Origin: JAXGTO01 sp040774885
GTDB lineage: Bacteria; Actinomycetota; Coriobacteriia; Coriobacteriales; Eggerthellaceae
Length of the DNA stretch: 64,000 nt
Assembly (NCBI GenBank): GCA_040774885.1
Contig: JAXGTO010000003.1
Location: forward strand, 1-64,000
Direction of reading: 5' to 3'
Under the pieces are notes generated by a model. That model did not search any database. It was not told the DNA's origin and saw only the letters and a list, made by a program, of their open reading frames with translations. Positions 59,726-64,000 of the stretch are shown here, one piece after another (the stretch's first letter is position 1; each line of letters opens with the position of its first letter). The translations under genes were made by a program, and so were the position numbers.

Positions 59726-60574
59726 TCAAACGAGGGGATAGCTCCCCAGAACCTTCACGTCGCGCAATTTGAGCCTCAGGCAGTTGAGCGCGGTCTGCAT
59801 GTCCGGATCGCGCGGACTGCCTTCCACATCCATGAAAAACATGTAGTCGCCCAAGGCGCGCTTGGTGGGACGAGACTGGATTTTGGTCAAATTGAGGCCT
59901 GCATAGGCGAATTCCGACAAGATCATCAGCAAGGCGCCGGGACGGTCGGAATCAAGGAAGAGCGCAAGCGAGGTCTTCAGAGACTCTTGTTTGAAGACGG
60001 GAGCGTGTCCTGCTCTCGCCGCCAACACGAATTGCGTTTGGTTGCCTAGATGATCCTCGATGCCCGACTCTATGATCTGGCAACCGAAGATATCTGCGGC
60101 AAATCGGCTTGAGATTCCGGCCACGGTGGTATCGAGGCTCGCTAAGCGGGCTCCTTCGGCGGTTGAAGCGACGGCAACCGTTTTGGTGGCGGGGAAGTGA
60201 GCGGCAAGGTAGCGGCGGCACTGCGCCAACCCCTGCGGATGGCTGGCGATGGATTCGATATCGGTTTGGTCGGCATCGGGATGCATCACCAGGCAATGAT
60301 GGATGGAGAGCACGGTTTCTCCGACGATCTCGACGTCGTTGTTGAAGGCGAAGGAATCGAGTGTGGCGGTTACGGCGCCTTCCAGGGCGTTCTCGATGGG
60401 CATGACGCCGAATTCGGTTTTGCCGCGTTCGACGGATCGATATACCTCGTTGAGCGAAGGGCAGGCTTGATAGTCAACCGATTGGGCTCCCATGCGCTCG
60501 GCGAATCGGTGGGCCGCTTCGTCGGTGTAGGTGCCGGCCGGCCCCAAGTAGGCAATGCTCGTTTCGGTTTCCAT
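59726..60574 (-). CDS. pheA: Prephenate dehydratase
   Basis: A 282-residue enzyme converting prephenate to phenylpyruvate. IAYLGPAGTYTDEAA begins the catalytic domain; VMPIENALEGAVTATLD, and SRFAADIFG follow; the C-terminal ACT domain (about 195-280) has KTSLALFLDSDRPGALLMIL and LTKIQSRPTK, including the ESRP-like phenylalanine site. The start is taken at 60574 with AAGGAG; another ATG at 60598 has a similar GGAG before it, and the two sites look like a small duplication. Its stop is joined to the mutY stop without gap (TGATCA). Divergent from rubrerythrin. Confidence 0.93.
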   Translation of the reverse strand: METETSIAYLGPAGTYTDEAAHRFAERMGAQSVDYQACPSLNEVYRSVERGKTEFGVMPIENALEGAVTATLDSFAFNNDVEIVGETVLSIHHCLVMHPDADQTDIESIASHPQGLAQCRRYLAAHFPATKTVAVASTAEGARLASLDTTVAGISSRFAADIFGCQIIESGIEDHLGNQTQFVLAARAGHAPVFKQESLKTSLALFLDSDRPGALLMILSEFAYAGLNLTKIQSRPTKRALGDYMFFMDVEGSPRDPDMQTALNCLRLKLRDVKVLGSYPLV

Positions 60575-60704
60575 AGCGCTCCTTGCGTTCGTTTCCATCA
60601 GCGCTCCATGATAGTCGATAGGGGCGTGCATGGAAAAACGATGTTTGCATTGTCGGTGTTGATTGGCGGTTTTTGCTGCTCTCGCCCCTTCTGCTTTGTC
60701 GGGC

Positions 60705-60710
60705 TATAAT
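60705..60710 (+). promoter_or_regulatory. -10 of rubrerythrin
   Basis: TATAAT perfect consensus, 42 bases before the ATG. A -35 at 17 bases upstream is not visible, so an activator could be needed. Confidence 0.5.
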
Positions 60711-60752
60711 GAAGCGGTTCAAGCGGAATCCATTTCGAGAAGAGGAGTTAGC

Positions 60753-61292
60753 ATGGATTTGAAGGGATCTCAGACCGAAAAGAACCTGCAGACGGCGTTT
60801 GCCGGAGAATCGCAGGCTCACACGAAGTACGAATACTACGCAAGCCAGGCGAAGAAGGACGGTTACGTCCAGATTCAGAACATTTTCCTTGAGACTTCCA
60901 AGAACGAAAAAGAGCATGCCAAACTTTGGTTCAAGGCGCTCCACGATGGTGGCGTGCCCGACACCATGGCAAACCTCAACGATGCCGCCGACGGCGAGCA
61001 CTATGAGCATACCGAGATGTATGCGGAATTCGCCGAGACCGCCCGTAAAGAGGGATTCGCCGATTTGGCTGACTTGTTCGACGGAGTTGCCGGCGTGGAA
61101 AAGGAGCATGAAGCTCGTTACCGCAAGCTCATCGAGCGCATCAACGCCGGTGAAGTGTTCAAGCGCGGCGAAGTCTATGCCTGGAAGTGCAACAACTGCG
61201 GTCATATCCATATCGGCAAAGAAGCCCCCGAGGTCTGCCCGGTTTGCGCTCATCCGCGCGATCATTTCGAACTCCGTGCAGAGAATTATTAG
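60753..61292 (+). CDS. rbr: Rubrerythrin
   Basis: A 179-residue protein for peroxide removal in anaerobes. The four-helix domain has NLQTAFAGESQAHTKYEYYA, NEKEHAKLWF and VEKEHEARY, the ExxH and E ligands of the di-iron site. The C-terminal rubredoxin domain has KCNNCGHIHIG and CPVCAHPRDHF, the 2x CxxC of Fe(SCys)4. AGAGGAGT precedes the ATG at 60753. A terminator-like hairpin follows. Confidence 0.97.
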   Translation: MDLKGSQTEKNLQTAFAGESQAHTKYEYYASQAKKDGYVQIQNIFLETSKNEKEHAKLWFKALHDGGVPDTMANLNDAADGEHYEHTEMYAEFAETARKEGFADLADLFDGVAGVEKEHEARYRKLIERINAGEVFKRGEVYAWKCNNCGHIHIGKEAPEVCPVCAHPRDHFELRAENY

Positions 61293-61304
61293 GATTACCC
61301 TCAA

Positions 61305-61342
61305 ATAGGTATCGCATTTCAAGCGATATCGCCTATAGTTTT
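61305..61342 (+). terminator. Candidate terminator after rubrerythrin
   Basis: TATCGC/GCGATA with a seven-base loop, a three-base bulge and then ATAGG/CCTAT, followed by AGTTTT. Stem is interrupted and the T run is short, so efficiency is uncertain. Confidence 0.5.
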
Positions 61343-61366
61343 CTGCGGTGGTTTTTCCGCGGGTCG

Positions 61367-61391
61367 CAAATCCCACATTTAGTGGGATTTG
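61367..61391 (+). promoter_or_regulatory. 25-bp perfect inverted repeat upstream of the uptake hydrogenase
   Basis: CAAATCCCAC-ATTTA-GTGGGATTTG: two perfect 10-base arms. No T run follows, and the arms are of mixed composition, so I favour a regulator binding site over a terminator. It lies 177 bases before the hydrogenase ATG. Confidence 0.55.
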
Positions 61392-61568
61392 TGGTGTTGG
61401 ATGCAGTATTTTGCATAGTTTTGTAATATTTCTTCCAACTCCAGTAACATTTTGTGACCATTCACGGGGATGAGCGGTCAACTCTACGCGACCGTCGGTA
61501 GAGTGTGCTGGATTTAGTGGAAAATACCATTTGGAAGTGCAGTCGAGAACACCCAAGGAGGTGTGCAC

Positions 61569-62828
61569 ATGGAAAAGGAGGCCACCGCGTCGGAGTTCGC
61601 CTCGATGCTCGAAGCGCGCGGCGTTTCGCGTCGAAGCTTTGTGAAACTCTGCGGCACCGTGGCAGCGGCAGCAGGATTGTCACAGCTGACCGTGCCGCAA
61701 GTCGCGCAGGCGCTCGAAGAATCCGTGATTGGCGCAAAGGAGGGCAACCTTTATCCGGTTATCTGGATAGAAGGAGCATCTTGCACCGGTTGCACCGAGT
61801 CTTTCGCTCAGAGCGAAGAACCCGATCCCGCCACCATCGTTTTGGAAATGATCTCGCTCAATTATTCCGAGACCCTTTCCGCAGCAGCCGGTTGGTCGAT
61901 GGAGAAAGCCAAAGAGCAGACTATCGAGGCCGGCAACTATCTGCTGGTATACGAAGGTGCTGTGCTTGAAGGCTGGAATGGCCAGGCTCTGCGTGTTGCC
62001 GACAAACCCGGCACCGAGCATCTGGTATCCGCGGCTGAAAGCGCCAATGCCGTCGTCGCACTCGGATCGTGCGCCGTCAATGGCGGATGGATGGGGGCCA
62101 ACCCTAATTCTTCCGGTGCCATGGGCGTGCAAAAGTACCTCGAGAAGGCCGGAATCAAGACCCCGGTCGTCAACATCCCCGGGTGCCCCGCGAATCCCGA
62201 ATGGCTCGTCGCCGTTCTGGTCGACGTCGTTTTGATGAAGGCGCTTCCCGAGCTCGATTCCGACAACAAGCCTTCGCTCATCTTCGATGAGACCATCCAC
62301 GACAATTGCGAGCGTCGCGGTCATTTCGAGAACGGCGAATTCGTTTACGAATTCGGCACGGACGAGGAAAAGAAGGGCTATTGCCTGTACGCGCTCGGTT
62401 GCCGCGGCCCTCAGACCAAGGCCAATTGCGGTGTGGTTCGCTGGAACAACCGTCGTTCATGGTGCGTCGCAGCCGGCGCTCCCTGCATCGGTTGCTGCGA
62501 GGCCAATCCCGCCGATCCCGGCGACAACTGGGTCGAGGTCAACACGCCGTTCCGCCAGCGCCAGCGCGATTTGCGCATCGGTGACTGGGTGGTTCAGCCC
62601 GAAACCATCGCCCTTACCATCACCGGCATCTTGGCCGGCTGCTTGGTGATCCACGGCTTCGGCATGAAGGCTGCAGGTCGTGTGCCCAAGGGCGCCGATT
62701 TCGAGAAGGTGCGCAAGTGGGATGCCAAGCATCCCGACCAATCCATCGGCGAGTATGATCAAGCAGACATGCTGGAAGCCGAGAAAAAGTACGGATACCA
62801 TGACGATTCGAAGGGAGGTCAGGCATAA
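61569..62828 (+). CDS. hyaA: Group 1 uptake [NiFe] hydrogenase small subunit (Tat-exported)
   Basis: A 419-residue subunit. SRRSFVKL with twin Arg at 21-22 and a hydrophobic stretch form a Tat signal. GASCTGCTES (Cys72, Cys75) begins the proximal cluster; the sequence has Gly between them, not the extra Cys of O2-tolerant enzymes. IHDNCERRGHF, GCRGPQTKANC and APCIGC are the medial/distal ligands. ETIALTITGILAGCLVIHGF near the end is a membrane anchor. It oxidises H2 outside and sends electrons to the quinone pool. I chose the ATG at 61569, seven bases after AAGGAGG; a GTG two codons upstream is possible. Its stop overlaps the large-subunit start (TAATG). Confidence 0.92.
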   Translation: MEKEATASEFASMLEARGVSRRSFVKLCGTVAAAAGLSQLTVPQVAQALEESVIGAKEGNLYPVIWIEGASCTGCTESFAQSEEPDPATIVLEMISLNYSETLSAAAGWSMEKAKEQTIEAGNYLLVYEGAVLEGWNGQALRVADKPGTEHLVSAAESANAVVALGSCAVNGGWMGANPNSSGAMGVQKYLEKAGIKTPVVNIPGCPANPEWLVAVLVDVVLMKALPELDSDNKPSLIFDETIHDNCERRGHFENGEFVYEFGTDEEKKGYCLYALGCRGPQTKANCGVVRWNNRRSWCVAAGAPCIGCCEANPADPGDNWVEVNTPFRQRQRDLRIGDWVVQPETIALTITGILAGCLVIHGFGMKAAGRVPKGADFEKVRKWDAKHPDQSIGEYDQADMLEAEKKYGYHDDSKGGQA

Positions 62829-64000
62829 TGACTCGTTCGATCATCGATCCGATTACCCGCATCGAAGGCCATCTGCGCGTTGAGATGGAGGTCGAAGGCG
62901 GTGTCGTCACCGACGCATGGGTTTCTGGCGGATGCTTCCGCGGCATGGAGCTCGTCGTACGCGACCGCACTCCTGAAGATGCCGCACATATCGTGCAGCG
63001 CATTTGCGGCGTATGCCCTGTGTCTCATGCGCATGCCTCGTCCATTGCGGCCGAGAAGGCATACAACATCACCATCCCCAACAATGCGCGCATCATCCGC
63101 AATCTCATCGAGGGTGCCCAGTTCCTGCACAGCCATATCCTTTGGTTCTACAATTTGGCGGCGCTCGACTACGTCAATCCGCTCAATGCCCTTTCGGCCG
63201 ATCCGGCCGATGCGTGGGACCTGGCAAAATCTGCCGGAACATCCACCAACACCGATTTCAAGGCTCTTCAGGAGCGCCTGACCACATTCGCCGAGAACAA
63301 GCAGCTGTCCATTTTCAGTGGCAACTGGTTTGATTCGGAAGGCGGGGAAGGTTACAAGCTTCCTCCCGAGCTCGATTTGATTTGCACCGCGCATTATCTG
63401 GAGGCTCTTGGCATGCAGGCCAAGGCATCCGAGGTCTGCGCTTTGCTCGGCGGCAAGATGCCCCACGTCATGACCATCGTTCCCGGCGGCACCGCATTCG
63501 TGCCCACCGAAGAGAAGCTCGACGATCTCAAGGCTATGGTCGACGAAATCTACAACTGGGTTGAAGCCACAATGATCCCCGACACGTTGGCTTTGGTGCC
63601 GTATTACACCGAGGCGTTGTCGTTCGGCAAGGGATGCGGCCGCTATGCTGCATGGGGCGTTTTCGAAGACGAGAGCTTCGAGATGAACAAACGTTACATG
63701 CCCGCAGGCGTGCTCGACGAGGATCTCAACGTCTCCAACGTCGATGAAGATGCCATCAGCGAATGGGTCGGCCATTCATGGTACGAAGGCGATGCCGATC
63801 TCAATCCGCGTCAGGGCGAGACCAAGCCCAAGTTCACCCAGTACGATGTCAATGATCGTTATACCTGGAGCAAGGCTCCCAGCTACAATGGCAAGACGAT
63901 GGAAGCGGGCAGCTTCAGCCGCATCCTGGTGGCTTACAAGCGCGGCGTTCCCTTCATCAAGGAAAACGTCGACACCATGCTCGAAAAGCTGGGCGTTCCC
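62828..64000 (+). CDS. hyaB: Group 1 uptake hydrogenase large subunit (3' partial)
   Basis: The frame is open from the ATG at 62828 to the window end (391 residues seen). IDPITRIEGHLRVEME begins it, and QRICGVCPVSHAHAS is the L1 motif with two nickel cysteines (about residues 59 and 62). LWFYNLAALDYVN and LLGGKMPHVMTIVPGG match group 1 large subunits. The L2 motif, C-terminal propeptide and any cytochrome or maturation genes are beyond the window. The start overlaps the small-subunit stop by one base, so the two are coupled and exported together. Confidence 0.92.
   Translation, partial: MTRSIIDPITRIEGHLRVEMEVEGGVVTDAWVSGGCFRGMELVVRDRTPEDAAHIVQRICGVCPVSHAHASSIAAEKAYNITIPNNARIIRNLIEGAQFLHSHILWFYNLAALDYVNPLNALSADPADAWDLAKSAGTSTNTDFKALQERLTTFAENKQLSIFSGNWFDSEGGEGYKLPPELDLICTAHYLEALGMQAKASEVCALLGGKMPHVMTIVPGGTAFVPTEEKLDDLKAMVDEIYNWVEATMIPDTLALVPYYTEALSFGKGCGRYAAWGVFEDESFEMNKRYMPAGVLDEDLNVSNVDEDAISEWVGHSWYEGDADLNPRQGETKPKFTQYDVNDRYTWSKAPSYNGKTMEAGSFSRILVAYKRGVPFIKENVDTMLEKLGVP

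Noticed and set aside
61454..61470. TGTGACC-ATTCAC as a CRP/FNR site upstream of the uptake hydrogenase
   Set aside because: Half sites are too close together for CRP (TGTGA-N6-TCACA) and do not match FNR (TTGAT-N4-ATCAA).

Overview
The window looks like a piece of chromosome from an anaerobic, high-GC Gram-positive of the class Coriobacteriia, most likely family Eggerthellaceae (inference). The reasons are: a DtxR/IscR-independent anaerobic gene set with two different [NiFe] hydrogenases and rubrerythrin; an actinobacterial GlnR-type regulator beside glutamine synthetase; an actinobacterial-style wall-growth cluster; no outer-membrane genes; and many promoters of the extended -10 type (TG-N-TANNNT). 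Nothing looks like a prophage, IS element or CRISPR array. Coding density is very high and most neighbours overlap by 1-11 bases.

Layout: 1-1254 is the end of a surface protein made of aromatic/glycine repeats plus a transglutaminase-like domain. 1337-5694 is a glycan cluster (GT4 glycosyltransferase, DegT aminotransferase, initiating sugar-phosphate transferase, Glf). 5786-9605 holds a GH3 lipoprotein and the methionine ABC transporter metNIQ. 9613-11818 is a nitrogen unit: a candidate GlnR box, glnA, a possible 37-residue ORF and glnR. 11831-14793 is the vitamin B6 unit: pdxR divergent from pdxST. polA follows, then rplU-rpmA, obgE-proB-proA-nadD-yqeK and a P1 peptidase to 24539.

24478-33087 (minus strand) is a tight operon of rlmD/rumA-like methyltransferase, rsfS, wecE, GT2, two small SMR-type membrane proteins, an ATP-grasp ligase and YfhO. 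It resembles the Gram-negative Arn pathway and the Bacillus CsbB/GtcA/YfhO triad combined, and I consider it the best candidate for an undescribed system: making a 4-amino-4,6-dideoxyhexose, loading it on a lipid carrier, flipping it and attaching it outside.

33161-39844 has tRNA-Arg(CCG), a cyclophilin, a TPR membrane protein, ndk and a four-subunit group 3b (NADP-linked) hydrogenase hydBGDA whose large subunit ends exactly at the last nickel-site histidine. 39943-49591 is mreBCD-mrdA-rodA, a DUF697 protein and a radical-SAM pair. 49599-51485 (minus) is a V4R sensor plus GGDEF cyclase. tRNA-Asp(GTC) with promoter and terminator follows, then a heterodimeric ABC exporter, a HAD phosphatase, and a four-gene run of degenerate AAA-like protein, HAD-independent Rrf2 regulator and a MutY-like glycosylase without Fe-S cysteines. 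pheA (minus), rubrerythrin and a Tat-exported group 1 uptake hydrogenase close the window; the large subunit runs off the end.
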